Shown here piece by piece: positions 16,812 through 24,494 of a stretch of 64,000 nucleotides of DNA. The translations under genes were made by a program, and so were the position numbers. The notes beneath the pieces were generated by a model. It was not told the origin of the DNA. It made no database searches and saw nothing but the letters and a program-made list of their open reading frames with translations. Source of the DNA: RGIG3513 sp045658985 (GTDB lineage: Bacteria > Bacillota > Clostridia > Oscillospirales > Butyricicoccaceae); the NCBI GenBank assembly GCA_045658985.1, contig JAZOWC010000053.1:1-64000 (forward strand), written 5' to 3'. Position 1 is the first letter of the stretch. Each line of letters begins with the position of its first letter.

Positions 16812-17363
16812 TTATTTTTCTTCCTTGGGATTGTACAGCTTGAGTTTCTCCAAAATATGCAGGACACGAGGTTTTGGGAGCATTTTGGCTACAATAAGAG
16901 CCATGGCAACGCCTATACCTGTGTCCAGCATACGGTTGAGCGAGTAGGTCACATAGGTATCAACGGGAGTATTGTACAGAATAATACAGAGCACAACTCC
17001 GCCGGGCTGTACGGCGCCGGGCCAGTAGAATATCTGACTGAACAGAATAAGCAGAAGTACGCCCACAAAGAGAAAGGGGAGCATAATCGCCGAGCTGTGT
17101 CCGTCGGGGTGAATGAACAGATAGAGTCTGAACAGAATAATGCCCAAAAATCCGCCTATAACTGTGCCTATAAGACGGTTGCCGCCGTTGAGTTTGGAGT
17201 CGTCAAATGCGCTGCCCATACCAAAAATAACGCCTATGCAGGCAAAGGTGGGGTTGCGGTCGATGAGCAGATAAACCAGCGCGCAAAGCAGGCAGGTGAA
17301 TGCAGTCTTGAAGCTGCGCACTCCGATGGTAGCATTAAAACGGAACTTGTGATTGTGTTTCAT
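16812..17363 (-). CDS. FUSC/aromatic acid exporter-type membrane protein
   Basis: 183-residue integral membrane protein with about five hydrophobic segments. The N-terminal IGVRSFKTAFTCLLCALVY and the GGNRLIGTVIGGFLGI block match the ArAE/FUSC family, whose members export aromatic acids or similar anions. It lacks the long cytoplasmic C-terminal domain of full-size members. Substrate is unknown. GAAGGA lies 10 nt before the start. Monocistronic. Confidence 0.75.
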   Translation of the reverse strand: MKHNHKFRFNATIGVRSFKTAFTCLLCALVYLLIDRNPTFACIGVIFGMGSAFDDSKLNGGNRLIGTVIGGFLGIILFRLYLFIHPDGHSSAIMLPFLFVGVLLLILFSQIFYWPGAVQPGGVVLCIILYNTPVDTYVTYSLNRMLDTGIGVAMALIVAKMLPKPRVLHILEKLKLYNPKEEK

Positions 17364-17549
17364 ATCGTTGATCCTTCTTGTTGTTTTTCTAATACTAGAT
17401 TATACCACTATGATATTATTAATTAAAGGGGTAATCCCATAAAAAATCCAATAAAAAGGCAGCAAATATTTGGTAAAAATTGTATAAGACTATACGATTG
17501 TCCTCAGGTTTGTGCTATAATATATATAATAAAACAATGGGAGGTCAGG

Positions 17550-17909
17550 ATGCAAAAACTGAAAAAGAACATAAAAAGAATACTTCAGTTTTTGCTGAAT
17601 CCGAGATTTCTGTTGTGCTTTGGGATAGGCTGGCTGATTACCAATGGCTGGGCATATGTCATGTTTGCTATGGGAACCTTCTTTGGCATCAAATGGATGA
17701 TCGCGGTCGGAGGAGGATATCTGACCCTCTTGTGGCTGCCTTTTTCTCCCGAAAAAATAATCACCGTTGCCATTGCAATCTGGCTGCTCAAAATATTCTT
17801 TCCTCAGGATACCAAGACTCTCGCCGTGCTCAAAGTAATGTACCGCAAGATCAGAAACTTATCTAAAAAGCGCACACGTGACAGCTCGTCTGCACAGTCC
17901 GATCAATAA
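17550..17909 (+). CDS. Small membrane protein of unknown function
   Basis: 119 residues: a basic N-terminus, three hydrophobic segments at about 18-40, 46-62 and 68-86, and a basic Ser/Arg-rich tail. No family could be assigned with confidence. GGGAGG precedes the ATG, and a 15-bp hairpin follows, so it is a real short transcription unit. Confidence 0.65.
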   Translation: MQKLKKNIKRILQFLLNPRFLLCFGIGWLITNGWAYVMFAMGTFFGIKWMIAVGGGYLTLLWLPFSPEKIITVAIAIWLLKIFFPQDTKTLAVLKVMYRKIRNLSKKRTRDSSSAQSDQ

Positions 17910-17912
17910 TAT

Positions 17913-17945
17913 AACACCCGTTTGTTTCATAAACAAACGGGTGTT
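17913..17945. terminator. Strong hairpin terminator
   Basis: Fifteen-bp perfect stem (17913-17927 with 17931-17945) with a 3-nt loop, between two convergent genes. Confidence 0.85.
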
Positions 17946-17948
17946 GTT

Positions 17949-18515
17949 TCATTTTGTTTGCAGATTATAGAATCGGCACAGACCTTCGCAAGCGGTTATT
18001 CCTGTATAGAATGTCTCAAACATATCGGGTACGGGGACTGTAGCTTTGACACCGTTGGTCTCCGCAGATATTGAATCGGTGGTGACGGTTACCGTGAGAG
18101 GGTGTTTTTTGCCCGTTTCCAGCGGATAGACGAGCCGGAGCAGGTTTTTGTGTACGATTTTGCCGTTCTCGGGCCACAACCTCCAGATGTTGATGCCGTT
18201 TTTGTATATCACGACCTCGAAATAGTTATCATATCTGATAACTCCGTTTTCGTCGGTTCTGACATCCTCGGCAATAACGATCAGCGGTGCGGCGATCCCC
18301 TCAAAATCACATTCGGTGTGGATGGTTACATTACCCGAGTGTTTATTCTTATCCAGCAGGGAAATGCTGGCGTAGCCGTCGCGGTAATCGGAGCATTTTG
18401 GGGCCTCGATGCAATCGTCTCGCTGCACAAAGGGCAGGGGTGGGTTGAATCTGTAGGAGTACGCCGTAATCAGCTCACTTGAGTCAAATTTGCCCTTGCC
18501 GAAATCGGTATACAT
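17949..18515 (-). CDS. Conserved hypothetical protein downstream of satP
   Basis: 188-residue soluble protein without signal peptide or recognised motif; it is rich in beta-strand-type segments (TVTVTTDSISAETNGVKATV) and aromatic residues, as in beta-sandwich folds, but this is only an impression. I start it at the ATG at 18515, one nt after the transporter stop, which implies translational coupling; longer in-frame starts lie inside the transporter gene. Function unknown. Confidence 0.6.
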   Translation of the reverse strand: MYTDFGKGKFDSSELITAYSYRFNPPLPFVQRDDCIEAPKCSDYRDGYASISLLDKNKHSGNVTIHTECDFEGIAAPLIVIAEDVRTDENGVIRYDNYFEVVIYKNGINIWRLWPENGKIVHKNLLRLVYPLETGKKHPLTVTVTTDSISAETNGVKATVPVPDMFETFYTGITACEGLCRFYNLQTK

Positions 18516-18516
18516 G

Positions 18517-19089
18517 TTATTTGTCGCCGAGAGGCAGAACGGTCTTGCCGAACTCGCCGTTGACGATCTGACCCATTGCGCTGTAAACGGCGGACAGACC
18601 GCAGAAGATACCCTCGTAGCCAGCAATCATGGTGATGGTGTGGTTGCCGGTGAAATCACCCAGAGCAAGCAGAACGAACAGAATGGTCAGGCTGCCGAAC
18701 ACGACCTGAGTTGCACGGTTGTGCTTGAGTGTGCCGACAAACATAAAAGCGGTAAAGATGCCCCACAGCAGCAGGTAGTAGCCCATAGCCACCTTGCTTG
18801 CGGCTTCGATGCCACCCTTTGCAAAGGGATTGACCCAGATGATAACAAGACTCCACCAGAAGAGACCGTAAGCGGTAAATGCGGTGCCGCCGAATGTTGC
18901 ACCCTGCTTGAGCTCACGGATACCGGCGATGATCTGTGCAAGACCGCCAAGAGCGATGCCCATAGCAACAATAACGATGGACAGAGGCAGCAGGCCGGCG
19001 TTGTGCAGGTTGAGAAGTACGGTTGTCATACCAAAGCCCAGCAGACCGAGAGGTCCGGGATTGGCGTGCTTTGTTGCGTGATCAGACAT
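18517..19089 (-). CDS. Acetate uptake transporter, GPR1/FUN34/YaaH (SatP) family
   Basis: 190-residue six-helix membrane protein. The signature NPGPLGLLGFGMTT at residue 10 and FGGTAFTAYG near residue 66 are diagnostic of the AceTr family that moves acetate and succinate with protons. The start follows GGAGG by 6 nt. A perfect dyad sits over the -10 region of its promoter, so expression is probably under a dedicated repressor or activator. It is followed by an unknown gene 1 nt away. Confidence 0.92.
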   Translation of the reverse strand: MSDHATKHANPGPLGLLGFGMTTVLLNLHNAGLLPLSIVIVAMGIALGGLAQIIAGIRELKQGATFGGTAFTAYGLFWWSLVIIWVNPFAKGGIEAASKVAMGYYLLLWGIFTAFMFVGTLKHNRATQVVFGSLTILFVLLALGDFTGNHTITMIAGYEGIFCGLSAVYSAMGQIVNGEFGKTVLPLGDK

Positions 19090-19105
19090 AAGAATCCTCC
19101 AAAAA

Positions 19106-19128
19106 ATATAATAGCCACACTATTATAT
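19106..19128. promoter_or_regulatory. Perfect dyad on the satP promoter
   Basis: ATATAATAG (19106-19114), five nt, CTATTATAT (19120-19128): a perfect 9-bp inverted repeat that covers the -10 hexamer and start region. A bound protein would block RNA polymerase; a repressor is inferred. Confidence 0.55.
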
Positions 19129-19150
19129 TGGATACTCCGCAAAAAAGCAA
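19122..19150 (-). promoter_or_regulatory. satP promoter
   Basis: Minus strand TTGCTT (19145-19150), 17 nt, TATAAT (19122-19127). Confidence 0.65.
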
Positions 19151-19219
19151 GAAAAACCGCGAAAAAGTGGATGTGTTTTATGCAGTGAGCAGATTCATAC
19201 GTAGAACATAATAACAAAA

Positions 19220-19247
19220 AATGGAGCGGAAATGCTTCCGCTCCATT
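19220..19247. terminator. Terminator after the YbjN-like gene
   Basis: AATGGAGCGGAA/TTCCGCTCCATT, perfect 12-bp stem with a 4-nt loop, next to a T-run on the minus strand. Confidence 0.85.
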
Positions 19248-19262
19248 AAAATATCGAGAAAA

Positions 19263-19685
19263 TTATCCTCGCGATGCACGCAGCAGTGCGGGGTAGGCTT
19301 CTTCAATAATTTTGACAATACGCATAACTATTTCTTCTGCGCTTGCTGCCGGATCGGGACAACAGTAGAGATAGTCATATTCCAGATTGACGTTACCTTC
19401 GTTATCCATAACAAACTTGACAAAACGATAAGCAGCGTTCAGTCTGTTGATGAGGGGCAGGATTTTGTCACTCAGAGAGTTCTCGACCTTCAACAAGCCG
19501 AATACGCGAACGGCAACGTCGTTATTGTCGTCTGTGCTGATAAAACGTATTTGGTATGGAGTGTTATTGTCTGTCGCAAATTGCAGCCACACGTTGCTTG
19601 CAGGCCCGCATTCTTCGGCAAATACCTTGAAACCCGATTTGTTTTTCAAAGTATCATATATGGCATCGGTCATTTTGTGTATCAT
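19263..19685 (-). CDS. YbjN-like domain protein
   Basis: 140-residue soluble acidic protein. The alternating strand-helix pattern (NVWLQFATDNNTPYQIRF, then LLPLINRLNAAYRFVKFVMDNEGNVNLEYDYL-type order with a long C-terminal helix) resembles the YbjN/type III chaperone-like fold found in many small bacterial proteins. That assignment is tentative, and no function follows from it. An AAAGGAGAA site fixes the start; the gene has its own hairpin. Confidence 0.55.
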   Translation of the reverse strand: MIHKMTDAIYDTLKNKSGFKVFAEECGPASNVWLQFATDNNTPYQIRFISTDDNNDVAVRVFGLLKVENSLSDKILPLINRLNAAYRFVKFVMDNEGNVNLEYDYLYCCPDPAASAEEIVMRIVKIIEEAYPALLRASRG

Positions 19686-19743
19686 GGTATTCTCCTTTTT
19701 TCTGTATGGATTAGGTCGGTGTGGTCAAATATTATAAAAGAGT

Positions 19744-19769
19744 GGGGAAGCAGATGGTTCTGCTTCCCC
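19744..19769 (-). terminator. Terminator of the Rrf2-rubrerythrin operon
   Basis: GGGGAAGCAGA/TCTGCTTCCCC, an 11-bp perfect stem with a 4-nt loop, followed on the minus strand by CTTTTATAAT. Confidence 0.75.
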
Positions 19770-19792
19770 TTGGAATATGCAATATTTGACTA

Positions 19793-20380
19793 TTAACCGA
19801 AGTATCTCTTCAGCAGGCCTTCCAGAGCCTTGCCGTGACGAGCCTCGTCGCGAGCCATCTCATGGACGGTGTCATGGATAGCATCCAGGTTGTTCATCTT
19901 GGCGACCTTTGCCAGATCGAACTTGCCTGCGGTTGCGCCGTACTCGCAGTCTACACGCCACTTCAGGTTGTCCTTGGTGGTAGCCTTCATCATAGGCTCG
20001 AGATCCTCGCCCAGCAGCTCTGCAAACTTTGCAGCGTGCTCTGCTTCTTCCCAAGCTGCCTTCTCCCAGTAGAGACCGATCTCGGGGTAGCCCTCGCGGT
20101 GTGCGATGCGAGCCATGCACAGATACATACCGACCTCAGAGCACTCGCCGTTGAAGTTAGCCATCAGCTGCTCGAAGATGTACTTCTTGTTTTCTTCGGT
20201 GATGTCGGGGTTGTTCTTGACGGTCTTTGCGTAGATGCCGTACTCGTGCTCTGCAGCCAGCTTCATCTCGCCCTTTACCTCGTTGAACTTCTCAGCGGGG
20301 ACCTTGCATACGGGGCACTTTTCGGGAGCTGCATCGCCCTCGTGAACATAACCGCAAACTGTGCAAACAAACTTTTTCAT
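19793..20380 (-). CDS. Reverse rubrerythrin (N-terminal rubredoxin domain)
   Basis: 195-residue oxygen/peroxide-scavenging diiron protein. The domain order is reversed relative to classical rubrerythrin: the rubredoxin Fe(SCys)4 site comes first (C6, C9, C22, C25) and the ferritin-like four-helix domain follows, with Glu/His ligand motifs such as EEAEH and DEARHG. Such reverse rubrerythrins act as NADH-dependent peroxidases and oxygen-tolerance factors in clostridia. It follows the Rrf2 regulator by 33 nt with a clear GGAGGAAA site and is probably under its control. Confidence 0.93.
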   Translation of the reverse strand: MKKFVCTVCGYVHEGDAAPEKCPVCKVPAEKFNEVKGEMKLAAEHEYGIYAKTVKNNPDITEENKKYIFEQLMANFNGECSEVGMYLCMARIAHREGYPEIGLYWEKAAWEEAEHAAKFAELLGEDLEPMMKATTKDNLKWRVDCEYGATAGKFDLAKVAKMNNLDAIHDTVHEMARDEARHGKALEGLLKRYFG

Positions 20381-20413
20381 TGATATTTCCTCCTGATTTT
20401 TAATTTATAATTT

Positions 20414-20818
20414 TTATTTGTTGATAAAATTAATTATTTTGGCGTTGTAGAGCCTGTCACGAAGTTCTGTGGAAATCTCGCCCAACAAGCAGTGGAAGGG
20501 GCAGCAGTTCTTGTCAGATACTCTGGTACAGTCAAAATCCTCGCTGAGGCAATGGTTGAGCTTGAGCGGGCCGTCGATACATTCTATGATATGTCCCAGC
20601 GAAAGCTCGCTAATATCGGCTGTCAGGTAGTAGCCGCCGGTTGCGCCCTTGTTGGCTGCAACGATCTTGTACTCGGAGAGCCTGCGGAGAATCTTGAGAG
20701 TGAAGCGTATAGTTACACCGGTTTCCTCTGAAAGAGTCTTTGCCGACAGCTGTTTGTTGTGTCTGGCAAGAGTGTACACTATTCGTAGTGCGTAGTCTGC
20801 TTCGTGTGTCATTCTCAT
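20414..20818 (-). CDS. Rrf2-family transcriptional regulator with cysteine cluster
   Basis: 134-residue winged-helix regulator. N-terminal MTHEADYALRIVYTLA and the wing GATGGYYL are typical of Rrf2/IscR/NsrR proteins. Cysteines at 80, 90, 97, 105, 106 and 110 form a C-terminal cluster likely to bind an iron-sulfur centre that senses oxygen, peroxide or NO; six Cys is more than the usual three. Start chosen at 20818, after AGGTGAT. First gene of an operon with reverse rubrerythrin, which makes an oxidative-stress role likely, with autoregulation. Confidence 0.88.
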   Translation of the reverse strand: MRMTHEADYALRIVYTLARHNKQLSAKTLSEETGVTIRFTLKILRRLSEYKIVAANKGATGGYYLTADISELSLGHIIECIDGPLKLNHCLSEDFDCTRVSDKNCCPFHCLLGEISTELRDRLYNAKIINFINK

Positions 20819-20849
20819 TATTATCACCTGCAATATTGTTTACGCGTTT

Positions 20850-20878
20850 AGTGTATATTATATTTTGGTTTTTGTCAA
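20850..20878 (-). promoter_or_regulatory. Promoter of the Rrf2-rubrerythrin operon
   Basis: Minus strand TTGACA (20873-20878), 17 nt, TACACT (20850-20855); a TATAAT also occurs in the spacer. The region to the start codon is AT-rich around a central ACGCGT and could hold the regulator's own site. Confidence 0.55.
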
Positions 20879-21001
20879 TAGGTTTTTTATAATTTTTTTG
20901 ATTTGGGTCAATTTTTTCATATGTGGGACATCCGACTTGTATTTTTTATATAAAAGTGGTATTATTATTGAATATAGATATGATTGGGGAGAGTGCGCGC
21001 A

Positions 21002-21886
21002 ATGATTTATTTCATCATCAATCCGCTTGCGGGCGGAGGAAACGGAAACAGCGCCATATCAGTAATCGAAGATATATTAAAGGACTGTCCTCTGGAATAC
21101 AAGCTCTATGAGAGTAAATATCAGGGTCATGCTATCGAACTTGCACGTGAGCTGTCAAATCTGCCCGATTGTACCGGATTGGTTGCGGTAGGCGGTGACG
21201 GTACATTTTCCGAAGTTCTCAACGGAATGAACACCGCAGTGCCTCTTGGTCTTATTCCCTGCGGCACCGGCAACGACTTTGCCTGCGGTGCAGGTATCAG
21301 CAAGGATATTTCCGATGCTCTCATGGCAATCATTGGCGGAAACACCGCCCCTATGGATTTTATTACTGTGGGAGACAGGAGATGTCTCAATATCACCGGT
21401 ACCGGCTTTGACGTTGACATTCTCGCCAGAGAAGCACGTTACAGAAAAAAGCTGAAGACCAAGTATACATATTATCTCGCGCTTATTGCCACAATTTTTT
21501 CTATCAAGTTCCGCAGGCTTAAAGCTGTCATTGATGATCAGACTGTTATTGACCGTGATATACTTATTATGGTTGCGGCAAACGGACGTTTTTTTGGCGG
21601 CGGTATGCCTATGGTTCCGTCAGCCGTTACCAATGACGGAATTATGGACGTGCTTATCGTCAAAAAAGTACCCTATATCGTTATTCCCAAACTGCTCATT
21701 TGCTTCCTCAAAGGTAATATAGAAGAACAGACCAAATACGTTGATATCTACCGCTGCAAGAAGGTCAGCTGTGAGGTAGAAGGCTCCACCGATATTGAGG
21801 TGGACGGAGAGATAGTATCTCTGCTGCCTGCAGAGATCAGGATTCACAGCGGTGAGCTTCGCGTGTTCTGCAAGGAGAGTATATGA
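21002..21886 (+). CDS. Diacylglycerol/lipid kinase family protein
   Basis: 294-residue member of the DagK/YegS/BmrU lipid kinase family, which phosphorylates diacylglycerol or related lipids with ATP at the membrane. The start IIYF-type strand with NPLAGGG, then VAVGGDGTFSEVLNGM near residue 63 and IPCGTGNDFA near 84 form the nucleotide-binding site. Length is normal. I choose the ATG at 21002 with GGGGAGAG upstream; a TTG six codons earlier is the alternative. It overlaps the next gene by 4 nt. Confidence 0.9.
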   Translation: MIYFIINPLAGGGNGNSAISVIEDILKDCPLEYKLYESKYQGHAIELARELSNLPDCTGLVAVGGDGTFSEVLNGMNTAVPLGLIPCGTGNDFACGAGISKDISDALMAIIGGNTAPMDFITVGDRRCLNITGTGFDVDILAREARYRKKLKTKYTYYLALIATIFSIKFRRLKAVIDDQTVIDRDILIMVAANGRFFGGGMPMVPSAVTNDGIMDVLIVKKVPYIVIPKLLICFLKGNIEEQTKYVDIYRCKKVSCEVEGSTDIEVDGEIVSLLPAEIRIHSGELRVFCKESI

Positions 21887-22854
21887 AGAAAAAAACAGCC
21901 GCATTGGCTCTTGGAGCACTGGCAGCGGGCGCATGTGGATACGCGGCGTTGAGAATGGCGCTCAATGCCATAATCGCACCCGAAAAACCTAAATATATGC
22001 CCGACGGCAAAGGCTTTATGGGACGCATTCAGGCATCCCTTGCCGAGTACAGAGACGTCATGAACAGCTCCTCTGCGAGGCTGCATGCCCGCAACCCCGA
22101 AAAGGTGTATATAACCAACAAAGAAGGATTGAGATTGTGCGGTCATTGGATCGAGGCTGAGGCTCCCAAACGCACGGTTGTGATGATGCACGGTTTTCGC
22201 TCGGGATGGGACAAGGATTTTGCCGTAGCAGTGGATTTCTTTGTTGGATGCGGATGTAATCTGCTGATCATCGAACAGCGCGCAAGAGGCGAGAGCGAGG
22301 GTAAATATATCACGTACGGCATCCGCGAGCGGTTTGACTGTATTGAATGGCTTGTATACGCCGACAGCAGATGCGGCGGCAAGCTGCCTTTATATGCAGA
22401 CGGTATTTCTATGGGCGCGGGCACGGTTATGCTTGCGTCCGAGCTTGATATGCCAAAAAATGTTGCCGGAATTCTGGCCGACTGCGGATTTACGTCGCCG
22501 GCAGAGATAATATCCTACGTGATGAAGCAATCCTACGGCCTGCCAGAAAAGCCTATCGTGCCTATTCTTAGCGCCCTGTGCAAAAAAGTTGCCGGCTTTG
22601 GATTCTATGACAGGAGCACCGAGGATGCGCTCAAGAACAATAAACGCCCCTTGCTCCTTATACACGGCGAGGATGACTTGTTTGTTCCGTGTGAGATGTC
22701 TGTACGCAACTATAACGCAACCGCAGGCCCAAAAGAGCTGATTATCGTTCCCGGCGCAGGGCACGGCTTGAGCTATCTGGTTGACAGAGAGATATGCGAG
22801 AGCGCTATTCTGAGATTCTTTGACAGCTGTGAGCAGAACTGGACTGCAGACTGA
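21883..22854 (+). CDS. Membrane-anchored alpha/beta hydrolase
   Basis: 323-residue serine hydrolase. Residues 5-28 are a single hydrophobic anchor. The oxyanion segment MMHGFRSG near residue 105, nucleophile elbow GISMGAG (Ser near 176), acid HGEDD near 265 and catalytic His in PGAGHGLS near 298 make a complete triad. It resembles the YqkD/CocE-like family of acyl hydrolases. Overlap of 4 nt (ATGA) with the lipid kinase gene suggests coupled expression and a possible lipid substrate, which is inference. Confidence 0.87.
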   Translation: MKKKTAALALGALAAGACGYAALRMALNAIIAPEKPKYMPDGKGFMGRIQASLAEYRDVMNSSSARLHARNPEKVYITNKEGLRLCGHWIEAEAPKRTVVMMHGFRSGWDKDFAVAVDFFVGCGCNLLIIEQRARGESEGKYITYGIRERFDCIEWLVYADSRCGGKLPLYADGISMGAGTVMLASELDMPKNVAGILADCGFTSPAEIISYVMKQSYGLPEKPIVPILSALCKKVAGFGFYDRSTEDALKNNKRPLLLIHGEDDLFVPCEMSVRNYNATAGPKELIIVPGAGHGLSYLVDREICESAILRFFDSCEQNWTAD

Positions 22855-22866
22855 TAATATGATAAT

Positions 22867-22902
22867 AATAACACCGTTTGGATGTATCCAAACGGTGTTA
22901 TT
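22867..22902. terminator. Bidirectional terminator
   Basis: AATAACACCGTTTGGA pairs perfectly with TCCAAACGGTGTTATT around 4 nt, between the convergent hydrolase and AbgB-like genes. Confidence 0.9.
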
Positions 22903-22918
22903 ACTTATTGAGATTAAC

Positions 22919-24352
22919 TTACTTGATGGGACGGGGCTTGACACCCTTGGGGATGGGACATACGTAACCGTCGCCTACGCGCTCTTTGAACTCTTCCCAC
23001 ATGGGCTTGAGGAGCTCGGGGTTGTCGATGATGTCGATGGCGGTACCTGCCATGGTCTTACCTGCAAACAGCATACCCTTGTGTGCAAAAGAAGCAACGT
23101 TCTGTGCGGTGTGCTGCCAGGAGTGGCCGGGAGTGCCGTATGCGTGGGTAGCAATGTTCAGGTTGATGGTGGGGCAGCACCAGCTTACGTCACCGACGTC
23201 GGTGGAACCCATGCCGCAGCTTTCATTCTCGGGGCAGGGGAGAACGTACTGGCAATACATCTCACCGGCATGAGCTGCAAAAGCCTTGGAGAATTCTTTA
23301 CCCTGAGAGTTAACGAGAGACTTGGCGTCACGTGCAAAGTCAACGGTAAAGGTCTTTGCGATCTCGTCAACAAACTTCTGCTCTTCTTCGGTAAGCTGAG
23401 GAGCGCCGAAGAGGTTCATATTCTCGGTGGAAAGCTCTGCCAGAGGACGGTTTGCGATGACGTTGGAAGCAGCCTTGTAGAAGTCGATCTCTACCTCGGT
23501 CTGAGTCATCATAGCTGCGCCGCGTGCGATATCACATACCCACTCGTAGATCTTCTGTGCGTCGTCGATTCTGGGAGCGCGGCAGAGGTACAGAACCTCA
23601 GCTTCGGGCTGAACAACGTTGGGGGAGCTGCCGCCGCTGTTGGTAACAGCATAGTGTACGCGGCAGTCAGACATGATATGCTCACGCATATAGTTTACGC
23701 CGACGTTGGTAAGCTCAACAGCGTCAAGTGCGCTTCTGCCCTTGTGGGGAGAACCTGCAGCATGTGCTGCGATACCCTTGAACTTGAATGCAACCTGGAT
23801 ATTGGCCAGAGAGGAGGACATACGGGGATAGTTGAGGCCGGCGGGATGCCATGTGATAGCAGCGTCGAGGCCGTTGAATACGCCTTCACGAGCCATAAAT
23901 GCCTTGCCGGAGCCGCCTTCTTCACCGGGAGTACCGTAGAAAATAACGGTACCGGACTTGCCGGTCTCCTGCAGATAGTCTTTAACAGCGATAGCAGCTG
24001 CCAGAGAGCCTACGCCCAGCAGATTGTGACCGCAGCCGTGGCCGCAAGCACCCTTCTCAAGGGGTTCTCTGGTTGCGGAGCAACCGACCTGGCTCAGATT
24101 GAACAGAGCGTCGTATTCGCCGAGGAAGCCGATGACAGGCTTGCCGGAGCCGAAAGTACCGGTGAATGCAGTTGCAATATCAGCAACGTTTCTTTCTACC
24201 TTAAAGCCCTCTGCCTCCAGAGTAGCACAGAGATCGTCAGCAGACTTGAACTCTACGAATGCAGTCTCTGCATAACCCCAGATACGGTCGCTGAGAGCGG
24301 TCAGCTGTTCGGAGCGGCTTTCGATAGCTTTTTCAACGATTGTTTTTTTCAT
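22919..24352 (-). CDS. M20 amidohydrolase, AbgB-like
   Basis: 477-residue metallo-amidohydrolase of the M20D group, closest in pattern to AbgB, a subunit of p-aminobenzoyl-glutamate hydrolase. Metal/catalytic motifs: GFLGEYDAL near 76, GACGHGCGHN near 102, TPGEEGGSGK near 144, WHPAGLN near 170 and GSTDVGDVS near 385. An AbgA partner is not adjacent, and E. coli's AbgT transporter is replaced here by an upstream dicarboxylate symporter with its own regulator. It likely cleaves an N-acyl or aroyl amino acid in the cytoplasm. Own promoter at 24398. Confidence 0.88.
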   Translation of the reverse strand: MKKTIVEKAIESRSEQLTALSDRIWGYAETAFVEFKSADDLCATLEAEGFKVERNVADIATAFTGTFGSGKPVIGFLGEYDALFNLSQVGCSATREPLEKGACGHGCGHNLLGVGSLAAAIAVKDYLQETGKSGTVIFYGTPGEEGGSGKAFMAREGVFNGLDAAITWHPAGLNYPRMSSSLANIQVAFKFKGIAAHAAGSPHKGRSALDAVELTNVGVNYMREHIMSDCRVHYAVTNSGGSSPNVVQPEAEVLYLCRAPRIDDAQKIYEWVCDIARGAAMMTQTEVEIDFYKAASNVIANRPLAELSTENMNLFGAPQLTEEEQKFVDEIAKTFTVDFARDAKSLVNSQGKEFSKAFAAHAGEMYCQYVLPCPENESCGMGSTDVGDVSWCCPTINLNIATHAYGTPGHSWQHTAQNVASFAHKGMLFAGKTMAGTAIDIIDNPELLKPMWEEFKERVGDGYVCPIPKGVKPRPIK

Positions 24353-24397
24353 CTTGATATCTCCTCCGTGTGTCTATAAAAAATTACTTATACAAGA

Positions 24398-24426
24398 ATT
24401 ATATAATATATTGCTCGAAAAATCAA
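24398..24426 (-). promoter_or_regulatory. Promoter of the AbgB-like gene
   Basis: Minus strand TTGATT (24421-24426), 17 nt, TATAAT (24398-24403). Confidence 0.55.
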
Positions 24427-24451
24427 ACAAAAACTATGCAAAAACACAAAA

Positions 24452-24478
24452 AATCCCCGCTGCAAGGCAGCGGGGAGA
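24452..24478 (-). terminator. Terminator of the symporter gene
   Basis: CCCCGCTGC/GCAGCGGGG stem with a 3-nt loop followed on the minus strand by GATTTTTT. It separates the symporter from the AbgB-like gene. Confidence 0.85.
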
Positions 24479-24494
24479 TGTTTCGGGTAACGTA

